A stretch of DNA of 64,000 bases from Ziziphus jujuba (lineage: Eukaryota > Streptophyta > Magnoliopsida > Rosales > Rhamnaceae), in contig NC_083383.1 in NCBI RefSeq assembly GCF_031755915.1, forward strand, positions 24,216,001-24,280,000. The letters are read 5' to 3'. The number at the start of each line of letters is the position of its first letter. Within the stretch, counting starts at the first letter, position 1. The position numbers were made by a program, and so were the translations under genes. The notes under the pieces are model-generated. The model did no database searches and was not told where the DNA came from. It saw only the letters and a program-made list of their open reading frames with translations. Shown in pieces: positions 47,969 to 60,202 of the stretch.

Positions 47969-48130
47969 CAGTCCGTCTATGGTACGGACGGTTTTCATGC
48001 GGACCATAGTATTAGTGACGGTTTTTCATAGTATTGGTGATGATTTTCTAAAAAACCGTCGTTAATACTATGAAAAACCATCACTAATACTGCGGTCCTC
48101 ATACGGACCGTCCTCACCATAGAATATCCA
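47969..48130. mobile_element. Foldback MITE of about 160 bp
   Basis: Two arms of about 80 bp meet with essentially no spacer near 48050. The left arm has AGTATTAGTGACGGTTTTTC and ATAGTATT; the right arm contains the complements (AATACTATGAAAAACCATCA, CTAATACT) and GGTCC/GGACC pairs farther out. It sits between two (TA)n tracts, consistent with insertion into TA-rich DNA. A transcript through it would form a long imperfect hairpin. Confidence 0.85.
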
Positions 48131-48442
48131 TATATATATATATATATATATTTATTTATTTATATACACATATTCCGGTTTCAATAAGGAAGTTAATATA
48201 AAGATATAATACGGATATCATACAGATGTACATCATGCAACATGTTGCTCTTCTTATTCTTTTTTTCCTCCTTCTAATTCATTTGCAAATGAAGCAACAA
48301 TAAAAAAATTAATAATACTAACAATAAAAGAAAAGGAGAAAAAAATAAAATAAAAGCTTTCTTCCTCTTCTTGCTTTCCATGATAAATTTCTTCTTCTCC
48401 TTGTGATTAGCAAATCTAAGTAGATTGAAGAAGCAAGGGGGG

Positions 48443-48481
<39 letters not shown>

Positions 48482-49285
48482 TTTCTTGATTTTATAGATC
48501 TAGGCGATTGCGAAATAAAAAAAAGAAAAAGAAAGAATTCATGTGGAATAGATTTTTATTTATGGGTTTCAATTCCTTATTTTTGGTTTCAAATTCTATT
48601 TGTTTTTTTCTTTCTTTTATTTATATTTTGCTGGGATTTTTTTTTTCTTTTTCATATAAGTCTATTATTCATCAATCACAGTTCATTTTGATTTTCCATC
48701 TGGACTTGGAGCACGATTTTTTTTGGCTTTTCCATGTGCGCATTGATATATTATTTGCCTTTTTTTTTTTTTTTTTTTTTTTTGACTTTTTCGACTTCAA
48801 ACCGTGAGGTCTTTAATCCATGATATCCCTGTTGGGTGGTAATGCGAAGAAGAAGAAACAACACAAGGCTCATCTTCATCTTTTTTTATGCAATTTTTTT
48901 TTCTTTCTATATTTTGTATATAATACATTTTAGTTATAAGTCAATAGAAAAAAATAGTTTTTTTTGGTTAATATAGAAATATAGTTTTAAAAAAATTTAT
49001 AAATCAAATTTAAAATTTATAAATAAATATAATGGAAACAAAAAAATATATATTTATCTAAAATATTTAATCAATTTTTTTAAAATTTTTTGTGGTAAAG
49101 TAATAAAATTGTTTTTTTATGATAAAATAACACAATAAATTGATATATGTAGCTACTTGCCAAATTTTATATATCTAAATATATCTATGTACATAATAAA
49201 ACAAAAGAAAAAAATTGAAGCAAATTTTTGTAACAAAATGTGAGAACAATAATGTAATAAATATAATTGTATATATATAATTGAT
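48131..49285. other. AT-rich spacer
   Basis: A-, T- and GAAAA-rich low-complexity sequence. Frames such as 48425-48691 are translations of A/T runs. No gene. Confidence 0.5.
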
Positions 49286-49631
49286 GTGATTTCGCCCGAG
49301 GCCGCTCAACCGATAACCCACTGGGGTGCTGACTCGACACGGATGAAGACTAGGCCAATCAAAAGAGCTCAAATTAAGAGATTTAAGGGAAACCTGGGAG
49401 TATTTATACAGAGGGTAATCAATCTCAACAGAGCTTGTCCATACTTGAAGATACAAAGCCTATTCGAAGCATCCAAGTGGTGGAAGTCGATATGGACCCG
49501 GGTGACGGTTTTGGTACATTTTTGGAGTCTGAGAAGCATGAAATGGTTCCAATGCTTTATGGGTTCAATACATATGCCTAAGAGGTCATGCAATCAAGTT
49601 AAAGCAGCCTCAAATGCAATCAAAAAGGGCT
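49286..49631 (+). mobile_element. 3'-terminal internal part of a Ty3/gypsy-type LTR retrotransposon
   Basis: The frame from 49286 has a basic segment (RMKTRPIKRAQIKRFKGNL) resembling the stretch that follows pol in Athila/gypsy-type elements. It is followed by a purine-rich AAAAAGGG (49622-49629) directly before the LTR. No reverse transcriptase or integrase is left upstream, so the element is cut off on its 5' side. Confidence 0.5.
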
Positions 49632-50417
49632 TGTATGGACAGCTTCAACAATTTGGCCGAATTTGCTGTATTGCTTGCTGGCTTTACTGTATTTTACTGT
49701 ATTAGCCTTTTCTTATTTTTCCAAGCATGGGCGACGTGTGGGCCTTCATATTCAGTTTATTTGGCATCCTAAAAAGCATCTAGAAGCTGATTTGGAGCTC
49801 AATTTGGTCAAAGATTGGTCAAAGTCAACTTAGTCAAAAAGCTAGTATTATAGTTTCCTAATTTGATTCTACTTTTTGTTTTAGGAAATTACCATTACTT
49901 TTTAGTTTTTATTTATTTATTTTCTGGAAAAATAAGTTTAGGAAAGTTATTATTTTATTATTTTCATTGTAAATTAATTAATTCCTAATTCAAAATAAAG
50001 GAATTAATTAATCCAAATTAGATTAGGAAAGGAGTGAGAATTTCGGCCACCATAGAACTCTTTATTGTGTGGCCTGTTTTACCTAGGGTTTTTAGGGTTT
50101 ACTTTGTTTCTTTCAAAGCCTATTTAAAGGCTTATTTTTCAATGTGAAAAAAACTTTGATTTGATTAAGAAAATATTTGTGAGATTAATTATCTCTTTGT
50201 TCTTTGAGAACACCTAAAACACCATTAGAGAATTGGTTGTTTTAGCTTGACTTATCAATAGGTTTTCCATCCCCTATTGTGGCGTCTACATTATACCAAG
50301 GTTTCTAACCACAGGTTGGTTAGGGGTTGAGGTCCATTCCATTAGAACTTGAACTTAATTAAAGATCCGGGCTAATATAATACGGGTTTAGGAGCAAGTC
50401 GTCCTAGGTTCGTATCA
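49632..50417 (+). mobile_element. LTR (about 786 bp) of the same gypsy-type element
   Basis: Starts TGTATGG just after the polypurine tract and ends GTTCGTATCA, giving TG...CA termini. A TATA-like TATTTAAAGG lies near 50122. The final AGGAGCAAGTCGTCCTAGG block resembles Athila-type LTR ends as I recall them. The second LTR is not in the window, so this is a truncated copy. Confidence 0.55.
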
Positions 50418-50602
50418 ATAATATTAAAGTAATTATAAAGTTATTTTTTCAATTGCAAGGGTACTTAAATCATTTCATGATGCCACATAAAAAAGGAAAA
50501 AAATTTTTGGATGGACATTAATTGCGTAAGGGGTGTTTTTGAATTGTTTCAAACAGATAATTTTTGAAATAGGAGTAAAATAGAGGAGATATATATGATA
50601 TT

Positions 50603-51237
50603 TGTCAAGACCCACCCCGATTCATTTTTGGAACTCAAGATAAGTTCCGAATGAAGAAATCCTATCAGACTATCCTATAGAAATCTGGCAACATCTCTCT
50701 TAAAAGTATATACACTAAAATTTTCTGAATAGAATACATACTCTAATTAGGCACCATCTTATTCTTCCAATCTTGCTACAGGATTTTCCCCAGAGGCAGC
50801 ACTTCAATAACAATAACATAGTAATATAGATACTAAAAATAATTTAATAAAACATAAATATCTTTATGATTCATGTCTATCCACGACACTCATTAAAATT
50901 ATACGTCATTAGATCACTCATAAATGTATCAAACCCATAAATATAGATAGAAGATAATAAAAACAATGATAATAAAAATAATAGTAATAATAACAATAAT
51001 AGGAGCAATACAACCTCTCGAGAATCTAGATAATCTGCCTGAAGACTATTATACATGCTCAAAGGTTACGATATCGAGTCCAAAGGCTATAATATTTGTC
51101 TGATGGCTACCATACATGCTTGAAGATTACAATAACAATAATAATAATAATAAATAACAAAAATAATAATGACAATAATAATAATAACAATGATAATAAC
51201 AATAATAGTAATGATAATAATTATAACAACAACAACA

Positions 51238-51281
<44 letters not shown>

Positions 51282-54137
51282 TAATAATAAATACAATAAC
51301 AATTAGTAATACTAACAATGATAAATAATAATAAGAATAACAACAACAAATAATAACAATAATAATAATAATGATAATAATAATTATAACAACAAATAAT
51401 GATAATAATAGAAATTCATAATCATAAATAGATACGTTTTAAAATAAAATAAAATTTTAAAATTTATAAATATACGATGTAACCCATACACTCGTAGCGG
51501 AGATACGTTTAATGTACCATATAGCATGTTAATGCGCAGTCCCATGATATCAGTTGTTGCAAATACAGTGCTATTGATACAATTAGGGGTGGTTGCTTAT
51601 AGTGACCGTTTGACCCATTGGTCTCATAGGCAATAGAGATGCGAATCTAAGCTATTCATGAGACGAATCGGATAGTCGCTCCCCATGGTGTGGTACACAC
51701 GGACATAACATGATATATATACGTACATATAGAAGGGACACTTGATGTACTATACAATATACCAATGGTATTAGATAATACTTGGCATCCTAAGCACTAC
51801 TATGACGGGGAGATTAAAGAGAAAAACATATAATCGGTTATCTTGGCGACCTGAGACGCCGATTGCTAATAACTTGCCATGACTAAACAAGTTGCTCTTC
51901 GACCGAGGGGAGGGTGATTGATGCTACCATTGCAAAAAACCTGCCTATCTTCTCTCATCACAGCTCACAAAAGACGACGATATATATAACGTTTGTACTA
52001 ATCCATAATATAGTAACCAGCTATCCTAAGGCCGGGGGGATGGTGACTGATGCTTACTGTGTAAAATACTTGCTAACCTTTAGACTCATAGCTCCCACAG
52101 AATAGGCAGACATACATGCACGCTAAACACAAATACAATACAGAACACAAATACTATATAGTGTTTCTACATATTACTAGCCACATATAAAATAAAATCT
52201 ATATATATAGTTACCAAATGTGACAACTCCTCGTAATTATACTTTTAAAACAGTAATTTAATTATTTTATAAACGAATAAATATATAAATTAATTACATA
52301 ATTAATTAAGCAAATAAACACAATATTAATTCATTCTCAATTCAACATTTACATCTAAATGCATAAGTTCCTCAATTTCCCAAATCGGATTCTTAAAATC
52401 CATCAGATCTTATTAAAATTAATTATTACCAATAATTATTATTTACAAAAAATTTTATACACATAAATATATTTTATGCATAATAATTTAATACAAACAT
52501 TTTTCTTAAATTCTTAAAATTGAATTATGCAAATATTTTATCAAATCACATGAAATTCACACATAAATATATATACATAAATATATTTTATCATGCATAA
52601 TAAATTTAACAATAAATTCAATAACAAATTTAACACCATAATTTCTTTAAACCATAAAATCAATACTATAGAACAATATATTTAAATCTACATAAATTGG
52701 CACAATAAAATTAAATAATAATCTTTTTGAATTTAAACACACAAAAATTTTGGAATTTTTAACGGCACAAATATATAATTATATTTGTTTGAAAATAGAT
52801 TTTGAAAATGGACCACTCGTTCTAATGATATTGTCCATCCTTTCTTTACCGCAAAATTCACCACAAGTCCCATCGATTCCTATCATACACAAAAAATATT
52901 ACCCTATTAACACATATATTTTATGACGATACTGGAATACTCTAAATATTTTAAAACTCACTCTTGCCAACTTGGGTTTCCAATTTTGGACTCTAAAGGA
53001 GTTGTCTACACAATAATCCCCAATCAACCTATCACCTGAAATTCGAGGCTTCCGTAATTATAGCCAGTTTTTATAAAATTAAGTATTCGATTAGTTTTAT
53101 TACCCAATGTCAATCTACATGTGACAATTTTTTTGGGACGACTTCCAATACAGTCTAATTTTTACAGCGATTTCTAATTTAGCTAAAAAATGGTGAAATA
53201 TTAAATACACAACCATAATTAGCAAATTATTTATTACATGAAAGCTTATAAGATTAGGATCAAAGATACTAAGCTCAAACACCCCAATCTCGCCATTGGT
53301 TGTTAGAAAACGCCGGGAACGCTTGGCCAAATTTCAATCAGTGTATCTCTTAAACAATTTGAAATTCGAACAAATGGAGGTAATATTTTAGATCAAGGAG
53401 TCCAAAATAAGGGGGATAGGGTATGTAAATGGGTTGGGCCTGTCGGAGAACGACATAATTGCCTTAAAAAAAGGAGTCACCACCATTTCCTTAACCGACC
53501 CAATCTGAACATGTCTAGCGGCAGTTGGCCAGGAATTTGAGTGCTAACTCTATCGTGGGCTTCTCTGATAGCCGATGCATGTAGCCATGGTCGCCGGGAC
53601 GGTGGAAACTGGTCAAAGAAGGGGGTTGGGGGGGGGGGGGGGGGAGAGAGAGAGGAAAAAGAAAAAAAAAGGAAAAATAGTGGTGACATGTGGCCCTCTT
53701 TGATAGCGACATATGGCACCTTCCAATTGGTGATAATAGATTATTTAAGAAATCTCTTTAAATATCCCTCTACCCGATAAAGTTAGTCCTGGAAAAGATA
53801 GGCACGATTTTATAAACCTGTAACTTTTCAACTGTAGGTTCAAATTAAGCGTGCTACCAGTATATGGACTCGTATCGATGAGCACTATCATCTGGTATAT
53901 AAGTTAAAATCGAAATCTACACAAATAAAAAGTCAAACGGAGGCTAGGCTTGCCCATTAGTCTGGACCGCACCTAGTTTATGAACTTGTTTCAATGAGTA
54001 CTTTGCCATTATACTTTAGTTAATAAGAAATTCCTCTCACAGTACAAAGTAAATTATAGGATCCGCTTGATCAATTCTGATTGACCTTGGTCAAAAATTT
54101 AAATTTAGAGTATTTTTTTTTGGATTAGAGTGTTACA
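50603..54137. mobile_element. Probable solo LTR of a large gypsy-type element (about 3.5 kb)
   Basis: Begins TGTCAAGACCCACCCCG and ends GGATTAGAGTGTTACA, matching the TGTCA...GTTACA ends typical of long Del/Tekay-type LTRs. Flanks are ATATT (left) and ATATC (right), a possible 5-bp target duplication with one change. There is no gag-pol inside. It contains a 450-bp AAT/AAC-rich microsatellite (50940-51420), degenerate internal repeats of about 150 bp (near 51840-52105), and a G-run next to (GA)n at 53625-53655. The element family is inferred from termini only. Confidence 0.55.
50940..51420. repeat. Imperfect (AAT/AAC)n microsatellite
   Basis: About 480 bp of interrupted AAT, AAC and GAT trinucleotides, with a near-pure AAT core at 51240-51280. 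Long frames here on both strands (poly-Asn, poly-Ile/Tyr) are artefacts of the repeat. Confidence 0.95.
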
Positions 54138-56038
54138 ATATCACCCCTTTATAAAGAAGATAACAATGTTGTTTTACATTTTTATTATTGTACTTTAATT
54201 TGTAAAATGATACAGTTCTTTTTTGCTTTTTTTTTCCTATTTTTTTTTATTTATTTTTTATCGCCGGGTGATTTGAAACTTGTACTTCATATATGAAGGA
54301 GTATGAAAATTATCATTAAATTATCCCCACAGGAACAGAAAAATGATACAAGTATTATATGTGTGTGTTTTGTGTTTTTTTTTTAATCTTTTTTAAAAAA
54401 TAAAAAAATATTAGGATTTTGTTTTAGTTTTTTATTGTTCTTTCAATTTGTAAAATGATATAGGTAATTTCTTTTTCTTTGAACAAGTACTAACAATTTA
54501 GTATATGCATTGAATTTATTGTTGTTATTATTATTTATTTAATTTGTATTATCTATTTAATATTTAATTTTGTAATTATAATTAATTTTTTATTTTTTAT
54601 TTTGTGTAATATGAACTATTTAACTAAGTATAATTTTTTATTGACTGTATTCATTTAAATATTTTTGTCATAGCTTTCATTTTCTTAAAAATGATTTTGT
54701 AATTAAGTTTAACATATTAATGAATTGAATTATTCAATTATGATTACATGATATTTTAATGAACAAGTTTGGGTTTGTATATTTCTACAAAAGGCTTAAC
54801 GGGTTGGGTTTGGGTAAAAAAATTTGATACAAACACGACATAACATGGCATATTATCAGGTTTGGTAATTATATATATACATTATTTATTTATAAATAAT
54901 TGTTTGTAGCTAATTATATTTATATTATTTATTTATAAATATTTGATGCTTCTGTCTTTGTATTTATAAATTTAAATGCTTTTCATCTATATTATGTTAT
55001 TCTTCATCATTTATTTGGAGATATATTAGGTTTTGATTATTCTTTTTCATTTTCTAATTGATATATATTTTTTTTGCCTTTAAATAATTTGGTAATCGTT
55101 ATTCGTTTGCAGTTGTGTTAGTAGTATCTATTCTAATCATAAATCTCAATCCTGATCAGAGAATGTGCCTATGGATGTCCAAAAGTGGTACTGTCAAGGA
55201 TGTCTGAGAAGCAAACATGACTTAAGGACATCTGCGAAGAAAACATGACATGCTAAGGAGTTTGAAAATTTGAAACATCTGAGAACATGGGCTTTTTGGG
55301 AAATATAGCAACCCAACAAATCGATACTTGAAAAATAGCAATTTTTTTTTTAAAAATCTAGCTAGCTGTGGACAGAAATGCCCTTGGCTAAATTGAAAAT
55401 TACAAACAGCTTTTCTCTTACCCTTTTCTTTTTCCTCCTTTCTTAAATAACCCGTTCACCTAAAAGAAAAAAACATTCTCACTAGTGAGCTTGTCCTCCT
55501 TGGCATCTCATTTGCTCTCACTATCTTTTTCTTGTATTTTCTCACTTTTGAAGCTAAACTCAGGTAAAATTTTTTTTCCCTTATTAGATGAAACATTGGT
55601 GCTAAATGATGTGAAATTGTCTAACTACTCTCTTATTCCTGTATTCTTTCACTTTTATATTTTTGAAATTTTTTTTAATATGGTTATTTAATAAATTAGT
55701 TTATGAGTTGTTATGTTTGAGTTTAAAGATACTTAGGTGACATATGTTGTGAAAATGGGGGAAAAATTGTGTAGAACTAAAAAATCCCGAAAACCAGTAG
55801 AATGGAGGAAAATTGGCAAAAAATATGAACTTCTGCCATTTTTCGTTACGTTGTTAGTTTTTGCTAGTTTTTTGCTAGTTTTCCACTAATTTTCCATCAG
55901 TATAAAAATGTTATATTTAGCCAAAAAAAAAAACAAAATTGATTTTTTTGAGACAGTTAATATGTTTGTTTGGTATTATTCATATTTTTATATATTTATT
56001 AATTTAATTTAACGTCATTCATTTAATTTTGTAGTAAA
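54138..56038. other. Spacer and 5' part of the second Mutator-like unit
   Basis: Very AT-rich up to 55100. From about 55290 the sequence GGGAAATATAGCAACCC resembles a MULE tip, but I found no inverted partner on the right side. The last kilobase before 56039 should include the transposase promoter. No other gene. Confidence 0.4.
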
Positions 56039-58460
56039 ATGGAAGATGATGATATTGTAATTGTGATTTTATACAATGGAATATTGGTACAAAATGATGG
56101 TGGTCATTGGCAGTATCAAAATGGTAAAAATATAATGGTTTCCGAATCAGAGTTAGAGGATGAGATTTTCAATTTTATTGAGATAGATCGAAATGAATAT
56201 TTGCTAACGCTAAACTGGATATATGGACGATGTGCAGAAAAGTTGGATCCTACAGAAATATGCAATGATAGGGATGTCGACCTCTATTATACGTTGAGGT
56301 AATTTCGAAAGCTGAACATGTATCTAGAAATGTTCATCAAGCAGCCTTTGCTTCGGATAGTGGGAGTAATCATTATTCTTTTGCTCATCCTCTACTTGGT
56401 GTTTGTTTACCACAAGTTTCCGATTCTGAACCTATTAAGGCTACATGTTATGACATTATAGTTCATGAAACTCAGTTTAGAGATCAAGTTGAAGTCTGTG
56501 GATCCTAGACATCATTTAACATCCATGAAGGAGTTGATGTTGGAGGTGACTTTGCTGAACGGTTTCCTAACCAAGGAGTATGAGGAGTTCATAATATTAA
56601 TTATTATGAGAATTACAATGTAGCAGGGGATGATATTAGTATTTAGTTGGATGATGTTGATCATAATGATGTAGATTTTGAATATGAATTGCCCGACAGT
56701 AATAATGATATGCATCCTGAAATGAACAATGTAGGAGTTGATGATGTTAGGATTCATCATGCTACAAGTGACCACTTATCATCGAGCAACAAAAGTGGTT
56801 CTATTACCATATTTTCATCAAAATTCACTGGCTGTGAGTGCATTGTAGTGGGGCAGATATTTTACAACAAACGTGACTTATAGAATAGACTGAGTATTTA
56901 TTACATGAGTGAAAATAAAGAGTTTAAGGTGGCACAGTCAACTACACAATTGTATGAGATCGTGTGTTGTGAGAATTTTTGATAATATGCACAATTGTTC
57001 GTTAAATATCGTGCATCAAGAACATTACAGGCGAGTAGTCGAGTTATCGAGCAATATAGCAAATCTAAATATGAAGGGATTGCATGTGTTTACAAACCGA
57101 AAGAAATTCAACATGATTTACTGCAAAAATATGGGGTGAATATAAGCTACAACAAAGCATGGAGAGGTAAATTATATGCACTTAACAATGTTAGGGGATC
57201 TCCAAAGGAGAATTTTGCTAAGTTGCCTGCCTATTGTTATGAGTTAGTATCAAAGAACCCTGAGACTCTTACATGTATCAAAACAGACGATAATAACCAT
57301 TTTGTATATTTCTTTATGGCAATTGAAGCATGCATTAGGGGATTTATATCCCACATAAGACTGTATTGGTTGTTGATGCGACTACTTTGAAAGGGAATTA
57401 CAAAGGATACATGTATATTGCAATAGGCATGGATGACAATAAGCAAATATATCATTTAGCTTTCGGCATTGGAGATGGAGAGAACGAGCAAGCATATACA
57501 TGGTTTTTCCAAAACCTCAACGGTGCTATTGGAGATTTTCTGGATTTGGTGTTTATGAGTGATAGACACCTAGCTATTGAAAAGGCAATACACAGTTTTT
57601 GCCAATGCATACCGTGGGCTATGCACATACCACATAAGCCGAAATATTAAAGCAAATGGACATGTAAAAGATGATGATACAATAATACAATGTTTCATGC
57701 TCGCAGCTAAGGCATATTTTGTTGAAGATATTGAGTTTTATATGGTGGAAATTGGGGTAAAATATAGTAGGGCTTTCCAATACATTTGAGCATCTGACCC
57801 TACAAGGTGGGCACGTTCTCTTTTTCCATGTAAAAGGTACACTATCATGATTACCAATATTACAGAAAGCTTAAATGGCATTTTACTAGATGCTAGATAG
57901 ATGCCAATAGTAGCATTGATTGAGCACATACAAGATTTGCTGCAAATGTGATTTTATGAAAGACATACTGTTGGTGCAAAATTGACGAAGCCTATGACTA
58001 TCCATATGGAAGAGCAACTCAAACTTCACAATTGGAGTCTGTCGAGCTGCATGTGAAAGCCGTTAATATGTATGAGTTTTTTGTGGAAGGTGGGAGTTTG
58101 AAGGGCATAGTTAATCTCCAATAAAAAACATGCTCATGCAAAGTTTTTGATCTTTATCAATATCCTTGTGATCATTGTATTGCTGTTTGTAGATAACACA
58201 AAATTACTCCTTATGGCATGTGTTCTCATTATTATACTGCGGATACATATCGTGCAACTTATGCTGAGTCCATTTACTCTTTTTTAGATGAAAAATAGTG
58301 ACATGCTCTGGATGATGTGCCAAGTCGTATTGTTCTTCCACCGAATTGGATGCGTAGGTGAGCCAATAGGTCGGGGATGCAACGCATACCATCTTAAAGT
58401 GAAGATGTTATTGGACATAGATGTAGCTGATGTGGTGATGTTGGATATTATAGGAAGAGA
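56039..58460 (+). pseudogene. MURA/MuDR-type transposase, inactivated
   Basis: The start ATG at 56039 opens an acidic N-terminal region. Then come a MuDR zinc-binding-type segment (GQIFYNKRDL, KEFKVAQSTTQLYEI) and KYGVNISYNKAWR. The MULE DDE core follows with VVDATTLKGNYKGYMYIAIG (first Asp), FGIGDGENEQAYTWFF and VFMSDRHLAIEKAI (second Asp), then ITESLNG. A SWIM zinc finger (TCSCKVFDLYQYPCDHC, about 58129-58180) and a C-terminal zinc knuckle with its His replaced (CxxC...Y...C, about 58410-58460) follow. At least six stops or frameshifts break it (for example at 56508, 56644, 56880 and 57787), so no protein is expected. Mobilisation by this copy is impossible. It faces a Ulp1-type relic downstream. 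Confidence 0.92.
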
Positions 58461-59442
58461 TGTATGAATCCATTGGCTTATGCTTTGAATTAGGAAGTTT
58501 TAAATTAGTGTTATGGTTTAATATCTTTTGATAATTATTTTGTATCATGGATATATTTTCTACTCGATGGTAATGCTTTTTTTTATGTTGTGATAATGGT
58601 GTAGTACGTATTTAGCAATTTTATTTCAAGAATTTAATCCTAAATGAAAAGAGACATTCTGGAAATGATTTTGATTCTTTAGTTTACAAAAGATTTTTGA
58701 AATGTCCAAATGATTTTGAAAAGAAAAACAAAAATGTATCATTTTTTTAATTGGTTATTGATTTTAAAAGTCAATACATTATTTGTTAAATCCATCTCAT
58801 CATATATATTATTTATCATTAAGATATATATAATTGAATTTAATATATATATATATATATATATTATGTCATACCCTATTTTCAAGAAATGTCAGTAATA
58901 CGTATACCAATGTATGAGACTTAAAGATTTTATAGGTAATAGATCCATTGGACTTCCATTCATTAAGTTCGTAACATATTTTGTCTCCACTCTCATTTTT
59001 TTTTTTTTACCCCAATATTAATTTATTCATCTACTGGAAATTGATTCTCCAACTGGAAAAAAATTAGTTTCCGACAGGAGTAAATATTTTCAGACATTTT
59101 CTGATGGGAGGAAATTGTTTTCCAACCGGAGAAAAATGTTTCTGCTTGGAGGAAATTTTTTCCGACAAGTGAAAAATTTTCCTGAAGCTTGAATTGTGCT
59201 GGATCTAAAGGGTTTGTGCAAAATGGAATTTTAATAATCATGCCACATTTTCTAAAAGGTATATTACTTATCTTTACATTAAAACATATCATTATCTTTG
59301 TTAAATGAATATCAAAATCCATCATTATCTTTACATTTAAAAGGCTAATATAAAAAAAAAGATGCATCTATAATCATTATGAAAGTGACAAAATCAAAGC
59401 AGTAAAAATGATATTATGTTGTTCATGAATTAACCACCCAAC
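58461..59442. other. Gap between the two convergent MULE relics, with a degenerate short-repeat array
   Basis: Contains (TA)n at 58844-58862 and a cluster of short repeats at about 59030-59190. Otherwise AT-rich, no gene. Confidence 0.5.
59030..59190. repeat. Array of about seven degenerate 20-25-bp units
   Basis: Units share a core like GGAGGAAATTTTTTCCGAC (variants: CTGGAAAAAAATTAGTTTCC, GGAGAAAAATGTTTCTGC). Each unit is itself partly self-complementary (GGAAA...TTTCC), so the array could fold into several small hairpins. Confidence 0.7.
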
Positions 59443-60202
59443 TCATATGCTTAGTTCCTTGTTATAAGCCTTATGAGCATACTTTCTCCTGAAGAACATT
59501 ATGTCATCTTATGTGAAACTCAATGGTAATCTAGCACTTCATAGACTTGAGCACAAAAATGCTACAGTCACCACTGTAACAAAACAATTATTACAACAAA
59601 GCAATAACATAATTACAGCTATATTCAATAGTTAAAATTTATTTAACAAATATGTTAAATGTTAAGGGACTTTACCCATAAGTTTGTAGAGGGCAATTTT
59701 GTGCCAATGCACAGGTATACTTATCAACAAACTCTACAAGATCCGTCCGCTCATCATAGAAGCATGCAGACTGCTATGAATAAGGCAACATAACACATAA
59801 TTTTTTAAGATACATATCTGCCCTGTTTCGGTTGCTAGCCTTATTGGAGTCATATATAGTCGTATAATGCTATTTCATGTCCACGTGCCCTAGAAGCCAT
59901 ACGTGTTTTGTTTGTTCAATGGAATAAATAACTGTCAGTAAATTACAGTAATCTAGTTAGAACAATAAATAAAGGAAGAAAAATAAATAAACAAACAATT
60001 CATATTACACAAAAAAAGTTGATTCTTTGTTATTATTGGTGAGTTTAACAGCAATATATACCTCTGCATAGCCAAGCAATTCTCTACTACATCTTATAAA
60101 AAAGTTTTCTCTATAATTGCAATATACCTCTATGCCACTAGCATTAACGTTACCTAAAGAATCAATGCTTCCAAAGATTCCCAGAACATATCCCCATTTG
60201 AC
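59443..60202 (-). pseudogene. Ulp1/SENP-type cysteine peptidase (C48) relic of a Mutator-like element
   Basis: Read on the minus strand. A segment with IYDSNKASNRNRADMYL carries the putative catalytic Asp. Then come ACFYDERTDLVEFVDKYTC and QNCPLQTYG, ending at a donor (59676|gtaaag). After an 102-bp intron, exon 59531-59573 resumes in phase with GDCSIFVLKSMKC (catalytic Cys). The true C-terminus (MFFRRKYAHKAYNKELSI, stop at 59443-59445) lies one frame over, and internal stops occur at TAG and TAA. An upstream exon-like stretch 60128-60202 (25 open codons, AG/GT borders, starts VKWGYVLGIFG) may belong to the same gene. Ulp1-like genes are known passengers of Mutator-like 'Kaonashi' elements, which fits the facing MURA relic. 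Confidence 0.75.

Noticed and set aside
48425..48807. Lysine-rich and hydrophobic frames suggesting a small membrane protein
   Set aside because: Encoded by A-runs followed by T-runs; no start context, splice structure or family.
51087..51318. Overlapping frames rich in Asn, Ile, Tyr or Val on both strands
   Set aside because: Pure translations of the AAT/AAC microsatellite.
55290..55310. GGGAAATATAGCAACCC as the left terminal repeat of the second Mutator-like unit
   Set aside because: No reverse-complement partner was found between 58.5 and 62 kb, so the element ends remain undefined.
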